Of a DNA stretch of 64,000 nucleotides, positions 10,544 to 21,797 are shown piece by piece (the stretch's first letter is position 1; every line of letters starts with the position of its first letter). The stretch lies in NCBI RefSeq assembly GCF_021869535.1, contig NW_026262648.1, positions 310,001 to 374,000 on the forward strand. Direction: 5' to 3'. The position numbers were made by a program, and so were the translations under genes. Source of the stretch: Mytilus californianus (lineage: Eukaryota > Mollusca > Bivalvia > Mytilida > Mytilidae). The notes below the pieces were generated by a model that saw nothing but the letters and a program-made list of their open reading frames with translations, made no database searches and was not told where the DNA came from.

Positions 10544-11750
10544 AGGGTCTGGATGGGGAAAAGGGGGGAGTCCTTCATTTCTTTATTCTTTATTTATTTT
10601 GACCGTTATTCTCTGTTCTTTATATTCAAGCACCCCATTATTCTCTATTCTTAACGTTTTTGTCTATATTTGTCAATTCTTTATTTTTTTAGCCATTTAT
10701 TCTGCACTTTTTGTCGTTATTGTCTCGCCTTGACGGAGTCAAAAAGCGAGACATAGGTATGCTGTTTCCGGCGTCGGCGGCGGCGGCGTCAACAATGTAT
10801 TAGTTTCTGATTAGGTCTAGTTCATGGTGAACCACTAGTGGTAGGTCAATGATATTTGGTATGCAGTTGTATTAGCATTGGCACATCTCATTACAATGGA
10901 GATTATTTGGCCCCGCCCACTCAGTTAAGGTCTAGTTGACTTTGAAACTTTTCATAGTTTACATGTATTAGTTTGTGATTAGGTCAATTTATTGGGAACC
11001 ACTAGTGGTCGGTCAATGATATTTGGTATGCAGTTATATAAGCATTGGCATATCTCATTTCCATGGAGATTATTTGGCTCCGCCCCCTTAGTCATGGTCT
11101 ATAGACTTTGACAATTTTGCTAAGTTAACATGTATTAGTTTGTGATTAGGTCAGTGCAAGGGGAACCATTAGTGGTAGGCCAATGTTAATTGGTGTTCAG
11201 TTGTATAAGCATTAGCACATCTCATTTCCTGACTCCATGAATAATATTTGGCCCCGCCCCCTCAGTCATAGTCTATTTACTTTGAAACTTTTGCTTAGTT
11301 TACATGTATTAGTTTGTGATTAGATCAGTTTAAGATGAACTGCTAATGTTAAGTCAATGATATTTGGTATGGAAATTTATTGGCATTTGCAAGTATCGTT
11401 TCCATGGAGATTATACAGCCCCACCCCTGACTCATGGTTCATTGACTTTGAAACTTTTACATAATTTACAAGTTAATGTTTGTGTTTAGGTTTGTTAAAA
11501 TGGAACGACTTATAATAAGTCAATGGTATTTGGTATGCAATTGTATTAGCATTGGCACATCTCATTCCATGGAGATTGTTTAGCCATGTACCTTCAGTCA
11601 TGGTTCATCGACCATGAATATTTGCATAACTTACATGTTAAAGTGTTGCTATTTTAATTTCAACATTTGCATTATCAAAATTACAAAAAGGCGAGACATA
11701 TCTCTGTGATAACAGTTTATTTTTATTCTGTAAACCACATCCAGATCCTC
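10544..11750. mobile_element. GGGTCTGGATGGGG-family MITE split by a nested insertion
   Basis: Begins AGGGTCTGGATGGGG, ends CCACATCCAGATCCTC, and is flanked by a 7-bp target duplication ATATATG (10537-10543 and 11751-11757). The interior words (TTATTCTCTGTTCTTTATA) match other copies at 18811, 24523, 38881 and 48958. About 1 kb of unrelated DNA interrupts it between roughly 10727 and 11725. Confidence 0.8.
10728..11724 (+). mobile_element. Helentron-like tandem element nested in a MITE
   Basis: Starts TGTCTCGCCTTGACGGAG, with an early inverted word (TCTCGC...GCGAGA), and ends GGCGAGACATATCTCTGTGA, then TAACAG. Between are five units with a period of about 167 bp (GGTCAATGATATTTGGT at 10844, 11011, 11178, 11351 and about 11517). 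The same element lies inverted at 58352-59178 and degenerate at 6411-7350. Non-autonomous: no Rep/helicase frame. Confidence 0.7.
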
Positions 11751-12059
11751 ATATATGTCCGAATTGTCGTAGCCACAACCCAAATCCCTTTTCCTTGATT
11801 ATGATATCACCGAGTGCGACTTATCACCGATTGTTTACTTGCCATGTTAATATGACGTTATATTTTTTTTATTTTTATCTTGTGATTTCTTTAATTTTGT
11901 TTTATTTTGTCCGACGTTTGTAATTTTCATACACTGTCCTAAATAAAATATCTAGCAATGCATGTCGTTTAAGGTTGTTTGATATAGAGTTCACGAGGTC
12001 GTATAATATAGAGTTCGTAAGGTCGTATGATATAGAGTCCAAACGTATGTTGTCCGAGA

Positions 12060-12235
12060 GGACAGGGGTGACACAGGGGTGCTCATTTCCCAAATCCCCT
12101 TTTTGAAATTTTTTCCCACTTCCTCCTTTTTTCCCCAGTTCCCCTTTTTTACCCCTTATATCCCACACCCCCATTTTCCCTTATATCCCACATCCCCATC
12201 TTTTTAACACTTATATCAAACATCCCAAAGGCATG
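12060..12235. repeat. C/T-rich low-complexity stretch
   Basis: Pyrimidine-rich runs of CCCCTTTTT and TTATATCCCACA repeats. A minus-strand open frame across it is a composition artefact. Confidence 0.55.
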
Positions 12236-12399
12236 CCATTCTCCTCGGAGAGAAAATGATTTATTTATTAGTTGTAATTGATTTTGAACTATCTTTCACT
12301 GACTTCGAGTACTGTAGTAGTCCAGGAACATATATATTAAAAGGTCAAAGGTTAGATATACTGTTCCCAGAGTAGTCTTAGATCGGTATTTTGTGTCCT

Positions 12400-12790
12400 T
12401 TGTCTTTTTGTGTCTTTTCCAACTGTTTTTTGCAGTTTGTTCTTAAGTTGTGTGATGACACCACTGTCCCAGGTTAGGGGTTGGTTTAGCGCCCACAAAC
12501 ATTTGTTTGCACCTGTCCTAAGTCAGGAATCTGATGTTCTGTAGTTGTCGTTTGTTGATGTGGTTCATTAGTGTTTCTCGTTTCTCGTTTTTATATAGAT
12601 TAGACCGTTGGTTTTCCCGTTTGAATGGTTTTACACTAGTAATTTTTTGGGGCCCTTTATAGCTTACTGTTCGGTGTGAGCCAAGGATCCGTGTTGAAGA
12701 CCGTACTGTGACCTATAATGGTTTACTTTTATAAATTTTGACTTGGATGGAGAGTTGTCTCATTGGCACTTATACCACATCTTCTTATAT
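12400..12790 (+). repeat. Abundant interspersed repeat, longer copy
   Basis: Homologous to 8945-9265 and 35640-36175. Shared words include CACCACTGTCCCAGGTTAGG and GGGCCCTTTATAGCTTACTG, ending TCTCATTGGCACTTATACCA. Lies in the intron of the PDZ gene. Confidence 0.7.
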
Positions 12791-12996
12791 CTATCAACCC
12801 CGTCACGTGCACAAGTCAGGAACATACAATTCAGTGTCTGTCTATCATGCTAGTATTTGATTTCGTGTACTGTGTTTGACACAAATCAGGCCGAAGACCT
12901 ATAGCTGCCCACATCCACATCATTAGAACTTTTGTGGATAGCTCTTTCATTGAGAATCGTACTACATCTCATAATTTTTAAAACATTTATGTTTAC

Positions 12997-13149
12997 CTCA
13001 ATATGAACAACCATTGGTCTTTCTGTCTGTTGGGTGTCTGCACCGCCTTGTAGCGTCACGCCGAAAGTAGGCTTTGTTCTATAGATGGTCACAATTTCTA
13101 GAGGGACACCTAGGTACTTCTTTTTGAGATCTGTAAGTTTAATTTCCAT
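12997..13149 (-). CDS. Whirlin-like PDZ protein, penultimate exon
   Basis: Minus-strand exon of 51 codons between the acceptor ATATATTTTAG (13150 side) and donor GAG|GTAAAC (12996 side), phase 0 at its 3' end. It encodes LEIVTIYRTKPTFGVTLQGG, then ADTQQTERPMVVHIE: the first strand, carboxylate-binding loop (FGVT) and second strands of a PDZ domain. The domain is completed by the exon at 9951-10136 across a 2.86-kb intron. It starts with ATG right after the acceptor, but in-frame upstream exons are expected, since a whirlin-type protein carries two earlier PDZ domains. I could not find them in the window. Confidence 0.72.
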
Positions 13150-13164
13150 CTAAAATATATAATA

Positions 13165-13552
13165 TCAATTGAAATAATATTGTATAAACAATTAAAGCAT
13201 AATATTGCGTAAATAATTAAAGGTTGATATTGTGTAAATAATTAAAGGCTTATATTATGTAAATAATTAAAGGCTTATATTGTGTAAATAATTAAAGGTT
13301 GATATTGTGTAAATAATTAAAGGCTTATATTGTGTAAATAATTAAAGGCTTATATTATGTAAATAATTAAAGGTTGATATTGTGTGAATAATTAAAGGTT
13401 GATATTGTGTAAATAATTAAAGGCTTTTATTATGTAAATAATTAAAGGTTGATATTGTGTAAATAATTAAAGGCTTATATTGTGTAAATAATTAAAGGTT
13501 GATATTGTGTAAATAATTAAAGGCTTATATTGTGTAAATAATTAAAGGAAGC
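13165..13552. repeat. 25-bp minisatellite, about 15 copies
   Basis: Units of AATAATTAAAGG + (TTGATATTGTGTA or CTTATATTGTGTA) repeat with a strict 25-bp step from about 13186. Two variant types (GGTTGAT and GGCTTAT) alternate irregularly. The array lies just upstream of the PDZ exon acceptor. Confidence 0.9.
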
Positions 13553-13599
13553 TCGACCAAAATCCAATGCTGGTGTAGTAATACTGTTTAATCTATAAG

Positions 13600-14045
13600 A
13601 TTTGCATTTCAATTCCATTTATTCCCAAGCGTGAATGGGGAATAGAAATATGATCACTTTGGTCTTCCTCCAACCGGCAGTAAAACCTACGCCAAGTGGG
13701 GCGTCCCTTTGGTTGAGCGGGATGTACAAGTACATAGCCACTTCCGGTCATAATAGGAACAACAAATCCAATGCCTCGTGAAAAAGAGAATTCCAAACTC
13801 TCTGCACGTTAAGAACTACAACAACTCTTTGCGGGGTCCGTATGTGCCCTGTTGCAAGGAAAAATGTCTGTCCCTATTTAATATACCCTCATTTTCAAGT
13901 GACAGTCCAAATATACCCCTCCTTCTTCCCGGAGGGCCCCCATTAAGGACTTGCCTATGAGATGTTTTGCTAATTTGTTCTCGTCCTGAACATGCATGAA
14001 CTATTTGCCACTGAACGTTAAGCAACCAACAATCAATCAATCAAT
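13600..14045 (+). repeat. Long SINE-like interspersed repeat with (AATC)n tail
   Basis: The segment ends TTCTCGTCCTGAACATGC, then GCCACTGAACGTTAAGCAAC, then CAATCAATCAATCAA. The same tail closes the SINE at 38335-38703, and the body is homologous, in inverse orientation, to 42205-42640. Short open frames in it are not genes. From 14045 to 15170 I see only a small hairpin (12-bp arms AACGTATCCGAG at 14362 and its complement at 14426). Confidence 0.6.
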
Positions 14046-15183
14046 TCCATGTCGGGGCACCCTTGAATTACTGGGGTTTACTATTAGTCTTACTAATTCA
14101 TTTACATCTTTCATTTGTAAGACTGTTGTTTGTATTTTCAAGAGTCGTCGTTTTTCCTACACCCCGTTCTTTTTTATGACATGGCGTTGGTTGTTTTCCT
14201 CGATTGATTGTTTGTGATACCGTTTTAGTTCCTTTTCCCCTTTTAAATCATTTACACCAATCATGAATCCGGAAAAAGGTAATACACCTACCTCCTTTTT
14301 TGAATTCACGATAGTTAAATCCACTTATTCATGTATTTGTGGTATTTTAACAATTTACCGTAACGTATCCGAGGACACTTGTACTATGTCTATTTTGTTT
14401 ACATTTACAAGCCAGTGCAGCCGTTCTCGGATACGTTTTCCAATAATTGTCATGGTAACGGAATTATGGCCGATATTAATAACTTATATTTCCAATTCAG
14501 GTAAAACTACAAATTTACACTAATTACGTTGTATACATATATAATATATATGAATAATGATTGTCCAAACTATTTCTGATCAATATCGATGATAATTGTG
14601 ATCGGTTTTTTTTTCTAAATAACTTTCATATTCGCTAACTAGTTAAAGCTGAACAAAATTCCCCTTTTGCAGACTTATCCGTCTAAAAAAAATCCCAATT
14701 TGTATCGTGCTTTCCAGTTTTATCAATTTTTCTCCAATATCGATAAAAGGCCAATAGAGCTGATGTTACGTAAACGTTTTGTAAACCATGCCTCTAAATA
14801 AAGCTTTTTTTTTTGTTATCTAATTCTACTCATTAAAAATAATACCGTATACTAGTAAGATTATTATTCCGCGCGGTTTTGAGTGCCGTTTGAATTTTTA
14901 TACTTTAACGTCGTCACAGGCACGTGTCTCTGAATTTGTTTTTACCTAATATATACCTTTATATAGTAATTGTATAACAAAGGAATAAAGGTAAAAAAAA
15001 ATCCGAGACACATTAAAAAAAAAATCGGCTTTCTTGAATAGCACATAAAGAAAAACACAAAAGTGATGGCTAATATCATATAGATTACCTTAGCCGTATT
15101 TGGCAAAACTTTTAGGAATTTTTGGTCCTCAATGTTCTTCAACTTCGTACTTTATTTGGCCTTTTTAACTTTTTTTTATTCAA

Positions 15184-15227
15184 GCGTCACTGATGAGTCT
15201 TTTGTAGACAAAACGCGCGTCTGGCGC
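15184..15227 (+). ncRNA. Hammerhead ribozyme with mutated G12 (probably inactive)
   Basis: All parts of a type I hammerhead are present. Stem I is GCGTCA (15184-15189) paired with TGGCGC (15222-15227). The CTGATGA box is 15190-15196. Stem II is GTCT/AGAC with loop TTTGT. Then comes AAAA, where GAAA is required, then a two-pair stem III closing GCGC, and the cleavage triplet GTC (15219-15221). The G12 position (15210) is A, and G12 is the general base of the reaction, so activity should be lost. It is probably a relic of a Penelope-like element or retrozyme. Confidence 0.8.
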
Positions 15228-16653
15228 AAATACAAAATTTCAATCCTGGTATCTATGATGAGTTTATATACATGTGCATTAAACTTTTTCGTCGACTTAT
15301 GAGTTTGAATACCCTTTTGTATCTTCCGCCTCTCTTTTTTAATCTGACTTATAATTGCATAACACGACGTACCAGTAAAAACTGGCCCTCTATATAACAA
15401 AGCGTGCTGAAAGTGGCAATAAACACTAACGATTAAGCAAATACCAAGAATTATCTACTATGCAAGAAAATAGTATGATTTGATCACGTCGGAACTAGTT
15501 GTATTTGAGAATTTTACCATCTATAAGTTATTAGATTTTGCCAAAGTATTCCTTGTATACATTTTGTACGTGTTCCCATGATGCAGTTGATTCGCGGAAT
15601 TCCAAACGGCCTATCAATATGAGATTCCGGTTTCTAAATTGTATGTAAGCGATGATCGAACAATTTACATACTGAAAAATTATTGCCAATCACCTTTTTT
15701 TGACGTGTTGTAATTTTGCACAGATTACTTAGATGTGATCAATACATTACACTCGACCAAGTACCGGCATTATTATGTTTGAAACGTATTTACAGGTCAA
15801 TTCATACACCAATGCCATATGAACTGTATGAACAAAAGTTGTTATTAAGTTTTTTTTTAAAGTTCACTTCTAACATCCCTTTTTTTGTAAGTCTCTAACC
15901 ACCTTTTTTTCTAATTAAAGCCCTCACCCCCTCCCACCCTTCCCTTTCGAATTGAAATCATAGAATATTTTTTCATATAGACGGACGAGAATTCAAACAG
16001 CAAACCTATTTCGTCTCGAAAATATAAGTTAAGTGAGAACAGAAAATATATTTCATTGTTCGTTATATTTACTTCAAATGAATGCCCATAATGATGATCC
16101 AGGGGCGTACAGAGGGTGGACGCCCCCTTTTGATCACAAAAAAAACAAAGAAATATCATGTTTTTTTCACGATATTTAAAAATCTTTAGTGTAAAATCGT
16201 CCAAAAATGTGTTCACCTAGTTTTGCTCTGCGCTATATCTTCAATTATCGGGAATAATGCCCCCTTTAAAAAATCCTGGATCCGCCCGTGGATGTATCAT
16301 ACCCCCGTAAACATGTAAACGGATATCTTTTGATAGGAGAAACCGCATCAACACCGGAACTTCAATTTCAAGTGAGGTTCATCGGTCCCTTTCGCAAAAC
16401 AGATACAATTCTCAACAAATGCAATTTACGTTTTTAAAAGGCGCATATTTTTAAGGGTCTGGATGGGGTCCTTAGTTTCTGTAATTTTTTGTAATATGCT
16501 ATTTCTCATGAAAAGGCAGAATTTTACTATTTAATTTTTTACAAGAAGATGATTTTTTTTATTCTGTACATCGTCTATTTCTGTAATCAGCTTATATTGT
16601 ACGTATTACCATAAATGTATAAACCCATGGGTTTCTACCATATATGGTATTAT

Positions 16654-16675
16654 GGGGGGGGGGGGGGGGGGGGGG
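16654..16675. repeat. Poly-G run, 22 bases
   Basis: Uninterrupted G22 next to the outer edge of the inverted-repeat element below. It could form a G-quadruplex, and its length may be unreliable in assembly. Confidence 0.9.
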
Positions 16676-16944
16676 CAAGTGTGGATCCAATAACAGCAAA
16701 ACAGCAAATTGATTTGGCTTATAACAGATAACAAGGAATTGAAAACGGATAAAAACAGATAACAGTAAATGAAATACTAAAATCATTCGGGTCCAAGACC
16801 AATCCAGCATATCTTATTATAATCCTTTGTAATAAATTCAATTTTCTATAAACATATAAACATGTATTTTAGAGTTATCTAGAATGAGTTTACTCAGTGT
16901 AGGATAATAATTTTGTTTTATCCAAAACAAGTAGACTCAACCCT

Positions 16945-17360
16945 TGGGTCACTATCTTTTGTAGATGATCAACTTTTGAGTAAAAAAGGTCTACAGAACA
17001 GTATAAATAAATTTAGTAGTTTCTGTGAAAATTGGCAACTTACTCTAAATATAAATAAAACTAAAACATGATTTTACAGCAACATATTGCCAAAAGTGTA
17101 GTTTCATTTCTTAACTACAATGGTAATATGATAAAAAAAAATGAATTAGAATATACATTCCTAATGACTCTTATAAGAGCAATGGTAACTTTATTTCAAG
17201 TTTAGAAGACCAAGCAAAAAAAAAAGCAAGAAAAGCCATGTTTTTGGTTAAAGCCAAGGTAGCTTCATTATGAAATAATCCAATAGAAATTTTTAGTAAT
17301 CTTTTTGATAAAGAAGTTCAATTAGTTTTAACTGATAACTCGGATATATCCTGTATGGAT
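16945..17360 (+). pseudogene. Non-LTR retrotransposon RT remnant
   Basis: Translating with frame jumps gives SFVDDQLL (the catalytic FxDD box), then LQNSINKFSSFCENWQLTLN, then NINKTKT, then a KKARKAMFLVKAKVAS-like stretch. This order is typical of the RT palm-thumb region of LINEs. Stops and frameshifts break it repeatedly, so it is dead. Confidence 0.72.
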
Positions 17361-17487
17361 AGCTATATATTTGTTTTCCTTGTGTTCATTTCTTTAGAAT
17401 TGTTATTTCTTTGTTATATTATTTTTGTTTTTGTTTTTTTTCACAAGCTAATTTTGTTTATATGACAATAAAGATATTATATGATAT

Positions 17488-17637
17488 AATGGCCATATGA
17501 TTTCCTTTTTGTAATATTAAGAATTGTTCGAATTTAACATTTACATATGGGGATACAGGGAACATTATCCCCATATATATGTGAAAAATCAAATTCGAAC
17601 AATTCTTAATATTACAAAAAGTGAAACATATGGTCAG
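17488..17637. mobile_element. Foldback element, about 45-bp arms
   Basis: TTTTTGTAATATTAAGAATT followed by GTTCGAATTT on the left is matched by its exact complement at 17589-17620. The arms extend, with mismatches, to CCATATG at both ends. The inner part also pairs (ATATGGGGA...TCCCCATAT). Confidence 0.8.
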
Positions 17638-17696
17638 GGATACGCGACGAGAATCGGCCTAGGTCCATACGACCTTAACAGAAACACCTTTTTAAA

Positions 17697-17765
17697 CAGG
17701 GCTGAGTCTGTGTTTCTTATTGTATAAATTTTATACAATACGGAACACAGACTCAGCTCTGTGAT
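17697..17765. repeat. Near-perfect long hairpin
   Basis: GGGCTGAGTCTGTGTTTC then TTATTGTATAAA pairs with TTTATACAATA then CGGAACACAGACTCAGCTCT across a two-base centre near 17732. The stem is over 30 bp, enough for strong foldback in RNA or DNA. Confidence 0.8.
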
Positions 17766-18810
17766 TCTTTTCTAAGAATACACACACTTAATTTATTACA
17801 AGCATGTGTCAGTTTCTTTAAAAGCACAAAAAAATGCCAAAAAAAGTATTGAATTCCATAACAAAAAATAATCATCCATTGAGTAAACCTGAATTCTAGG
17901 AAACTCTAAATACATTTTCATAGAAAATGGAATTTATTACAAAGGATTACGTTACAATAAGATATACTGGAATATTGTTCTGGACCCGACTGATTTTAAT
18001 ATGTTTAAATGATGTGAATGTTACTAGAATCCCTCTCCAGATAAGGGACCACCATATTACCAGTGGTAAGAACCAAATGTTGAATGATTTTTAATTTCTA
18101 CCAAAAATTGGCTGTCAAAATGCTAACATTCCAATTTCCAATAACAGTAATTAACAGCAAATACATTCTCACAATAACAGATAACAAAAAAAAAGTCTTA
18201 TAACAGCTAACAAGCACTTAAATATCGAATCAGTTGTGACAATGCTGTTACTGTTTTAATTCAGAAAATTATTTTATTTCAAAAATATACTAAAATTACA
18301 ATCTTTACGTCAGTACAACATACCACAAGGTTATCTCCCCTTATAAGTTCAAGTTTAAACTTTTTTTCATTTATACATTAAACAAGCCTCAATCAATACT
18401 ACTATAATTGTAATGTTCAAATCGAAGAAAACCACTGAATATAATAATTCTAATTCATCAAAACTGTTAAAAATATAAAATATTTGTTGTTTTAATTTAT
18501 AATATAGGATTGTATCGGTGAATTTATTGTAATTGTTACATAAATTGAAACTACATCGTAGTTAAATTTGGTTGCGTCCGAACGCAAAGCGCTTTTCGAT
18601 GTTTTTGAATTAACACTTTACCAATAGCGGTAAGGTTACATGCATCCATGAGACAGAGAAGTTTAAATTTTCAAATCTGCCAAAAAAAAAAAGAGAAAAG
18701 AAATATACATCGGAACTTTGATTAAGTCTTTCATCTGTTTCTCTAGAATTAACTTGAATATCGTTGAAGGCGCTCTCATTCCATGTTTTGTGGACTGTTG
18801 TTAATAAAGG

Positions 18811-19049
18811 AGGGTCTGGATGGGGTTTGCAGATCTAGAATAGAGATTAATTGGCATAACGTGCAAAACAAAGGGCAAAAATATAAAGAAAAGAGAAATA
18901 TAGGTCAAAATGATAAAAAAAAATTGGAGACAAATGGGGTGCTGAAATATAAAGAAGAGTGAATAAGGGTGAAAATAAATAAAAAAAAATAGAGAAGAAT
19001 AGTAAAAAAGATTGAGAATAAAGAAATGAAGGACCCCATCCAGACCCTC
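18811..19049. mobile_element. GGGTCTGGATGGGG-family MITE, complete
   Basis: Starts AGGGTCTGGATGGGG and ends CCCCATCCAGACCCTC, as near-perfect terminal inverted repeats. The interior is AAATATAAAGAATAGAGAAT-like. The 7-bp flanks do not match clearly here. The interval 18010-18810 shows nothing further. Confidence 0.8.
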
Positions 19050-19851
19050 ACATAGCTAGTCCTTTCGAGGTTTGTGTGTCCATCCATATTTTTTCGCTAT
19101 TTATAATACAACGACTATGTGTTAATTCTTCATGATGGTTGGAAATAAAATTAAAATATAAAAAAATTGAAGTTTTCAAGTAGAAAAAAGTGAAGAGATG
19201 AGATGTAAATCTAGACTTGCTACAATTTCCGTTCTTTTATTTCTTTCTTACTATTTATATGTTTACTTAAAACTGCCATGATAATGAATGCCCCAGTACA
19301 CTGATTGCCCTTGTCCTCTGCAGGTGTCAATATAATGGCAATCTCTTTGTTATTGCAGTAAAATTGTTAAAGGGGTAAAATTGAAGAAGAAAAAAGAAAA
19401 CTTGGGAGGGACATGTAGGAAGTCTAGTGTAAATCATGACATCAGGCAGATTAGAAATATTTGAAGGAAGTAAACCAAGTGCACCAAAAAAAAAAGTTTC
19501 GCTACGGAACAATTCACTAGGTCAGTTCACTAACATTACTATTTCTTTCAAAAACTCAAATTAATTCTCATTCTGTCGGTAGACGGGTTATCAAATTGAA
19601 AAAAAGATTTTTTAGAACTTCTGGATTCTCACAGGCCACAAGCCAGATATTCATATTTTTCTTGATTACTTTTTAAAAAATTAGGACTTGTTATTCAATG
19701 AATATTAGTTCTCTGTAAGTTTCTATATATGTTTTATTTTTTACATCTGTGGAGGAAGTTGACCTCATCTTCCACTTCCTGCTTGCTCACTGACGATCCC
19801 AAATTCTATAAGATTTGTTAATACTTGTCAATGTTTAGAAGTTAATAGATT

Positions 19852-19859
<8 letters not shown>

Positions 19860-19885
<26 letters not shown>

Positions 19886-20240
19886 AGTCTAAATTGAAAA
19901 CAACGTTCAAACCTATGATTGCGTTGGATAAAAACCGCAATTTTTATACATGTGCATGCAAAACAAATTTCTTGTTAGAGGGGTCTAAATACAGCACAAA
20001 CAACATTTTCCAAAAGACTAAAAAAGTGAAAAAGTATATTTTAACAAAACGCATTTGACTAACAGGTCGAACAACAAATGTTCTTAAACCCTGCTGACTG
20101 CCATTGGCGATTGCCAAATAAACGGATCACCGATGTAATAAATGGATCTTAATTATAAATTAAATACTAAACAGAAAACAATAAACTTGCGGAAAAGATG
20201 GTATACCGCAAACAAAAGGTGCAAAGGTTTTTGTACACCA
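19860..20240 (-). repeat. Truncated retrozyme-like repeat, ends at the cleavage site
   Basis: Matches 28341-28698 of the 539-bp hammerhead repeat on the minus strand. Its ribozyme-sense 5' end (TGGTGTACA, base 20240) is exactly the base that follows the predicted cut. The other end lies in a (TA)n tract (19858-19882), and (TA)n also abuts 20241. It lacks the ribozyme core. Confidence 0.75.
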
Positions 20241-20321
20241 TATATATATATATTCATGCAAAGGCACTGTCTATAAGGTTCAAAATTAAAATGCGTTTTG
20301 AATAGAGGAAACTTCATTCAA

Positions 20322-20333
20322 CCCCCCCCCCCC
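20322..20333. repeat. Poly-C run followed by (TA)n
   Basis: C12, then CTCTTTAATATATATATAT. A simple repeat near the end of the preceding element. The interval 20340-20820 holds only a tail-like TCTCATTGGCCAG fragment near 20580. Confidence 0.7.
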
Positions 20334-20829
20334 TCTTTAATATATATATATATATCATATATATTCATTTCAGTTTTTCTATGCTAACAAATAACTAAGG
20401 TAATCAAAATCTATTACAGGCTTTCAGCACGACAGATGCAATAAAATTAAGATACGTGTTCTCGATTGCAATTAAAACAATTGTTTTTTTTTTTCTTTTG
20501 TGTACAAAAAGTGTTTAAATGCCGTAGATTGGCCTATAAATGCTAATATCCACTTCATTTGAACTCTTGGGGATAGTTGTCTCATTGGCCAGTATAATCA
20601 TACCACTGTGGTAACAACATCTCCATTTTTATATAAAATATCTCCCTCGTATTAACCAATCAAAATCTGGCATTTTAATTCTATTTTCCAGAACGTTTTC
20701 TTGTGAATTGATAATGAAAAGCGTCCTTGCGAAAAACGGTCAAGTTTTCAGTGTTAGCAGGAGAGGCTTAATTGTTTACAATACTGATTCCTCTCTGCAT
20801 GTAGACCGACACGTTACCTAGAGCCTGGT

Positions 20830-21105
20830 TTTAAACTTGCTATAGTTCACAAGGTTTTATAACAGTCCATAGACTGAAGACATACTCGAAGACAGAATAA
20901 TGTGCCTGTAAGACTGTGGTGCACATAATTATGGCTCCGAGCCGACCAGTCTTTGTTCTTACTACTAGTAATTTTAAATACTTCGTGCTTAGGTGAGACA
21001 GCCAATACCAATTTAGAAGTCTTAAAATGTGGTTTGACTCAACCGGGATTGAACCAACAACCACTTCCAACAACCTCTCGGACTCGGAAGAGAGTGCTAT
21101 AGATC
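20830..21105 (-). repeat. Diverged tRNA-derived SINE
   Basis: Homologous on the minus strand to the SINE at 38335-38703: GGTTTGACTC, AATTGGTATT, AAGACTGGTCGGCTCGGAG. The tRNA head (B-box-like GGTTCAATCCC) is recognisable but damaged. No gene. Confidence 0.6.
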
Positions 21106-21539
21106 TATGTTTTATACGGGTTACAAGAGCGCAAGTATTTGTTTACAATTTATACCCACAAGATGGTACTCAGAATAGATGCGTGTGCGGCTTCTGATTG
21201 GATGATGATCGATGATGCAGGATTGGAATTACTTTTCATCGAAAGTTTGTCAATCCATTTATGTTGAAAAAATTCAGAAAATCAAATTCATATTTCTCAA
21301 AATATAGAAAATATATTCAATTTCTGCTCGTAGGAGCCATTAAAAAATGGTCTTTTTTCACTATAAAGCGGGAAAATAAAGTTAACGTTGTTTTAACTGC
21401 ATTTCAAGTTAACTTTTGCCGCATGACCATGTATATTTTTTTGGCTACATTTACATTTCCAGTAACAGGAACTTCTACCCATTTTTTTCTAGTGTGTGTA
21501 GTCTTCAAGAAATGAAATATAGAGCACCATTGGTACCCT

Positions 21540-21797
21540 ATGGAAAATGCGCTCTTCACCTATAAATGGAACTTAGTTACCTTGTGTAACTGTCAACGTA
21601 TATTTGTTCCGCCTAACAGAAGTTCCACTGGAAACTGTTATAAACAATGTCATAATATCTGTTCCTGTTGGAACAGATATTTTTTACCATTTATTCCGTT
21701 AGGAACATTTACTGTAATATTTATTCCAGTGGAAATAATATTCCAGAATATTGTTTCCATTTGGAACTTATATTATGTAGGAACTTCTATTCCGTGA
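21540..21797 (+). repeat. Repeat with five TTCC-N4-GGAA dyads, copy 1
   Basis: Dyads of the form TTCCNNNNGGAA begin near 21622, 21661, 21693, 21723 and 21754, the last four about 31 bp apart. A homologous inverted copy is at 23700-23990. An open frame runs through it but encodes nothing recognisable. The interval 21800-22680 has no feature I can name. Confidence 0.65.

Larger units (their letters stand above)
16690..18010. mobile_element. Long inverted-repeat element enclosing LINE debris
   Basis: The left arm (about 16770-16895) and right arm (about 17877-18000) are diverged complements sharing AATTTATTACAAAGGATTA, TAAGATATRCTGGA and GGACCCGA. Between them lie a broken LINE fragment and a 150-bp foldback. 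No transposase frame. Confidence 0.6.

Noticed and set aside
13165-13552. CRISPR-like regular repeats
   Set aside because: The 25-bp units are directly adjacent with no unique spacers, and the DNA is animal.
21540-21797. Open frame across the dyad repeat as a gene
   Set aside because: No domain, no splice signals, and the inverted copy at 23.7 kb does not preserve the same frame.
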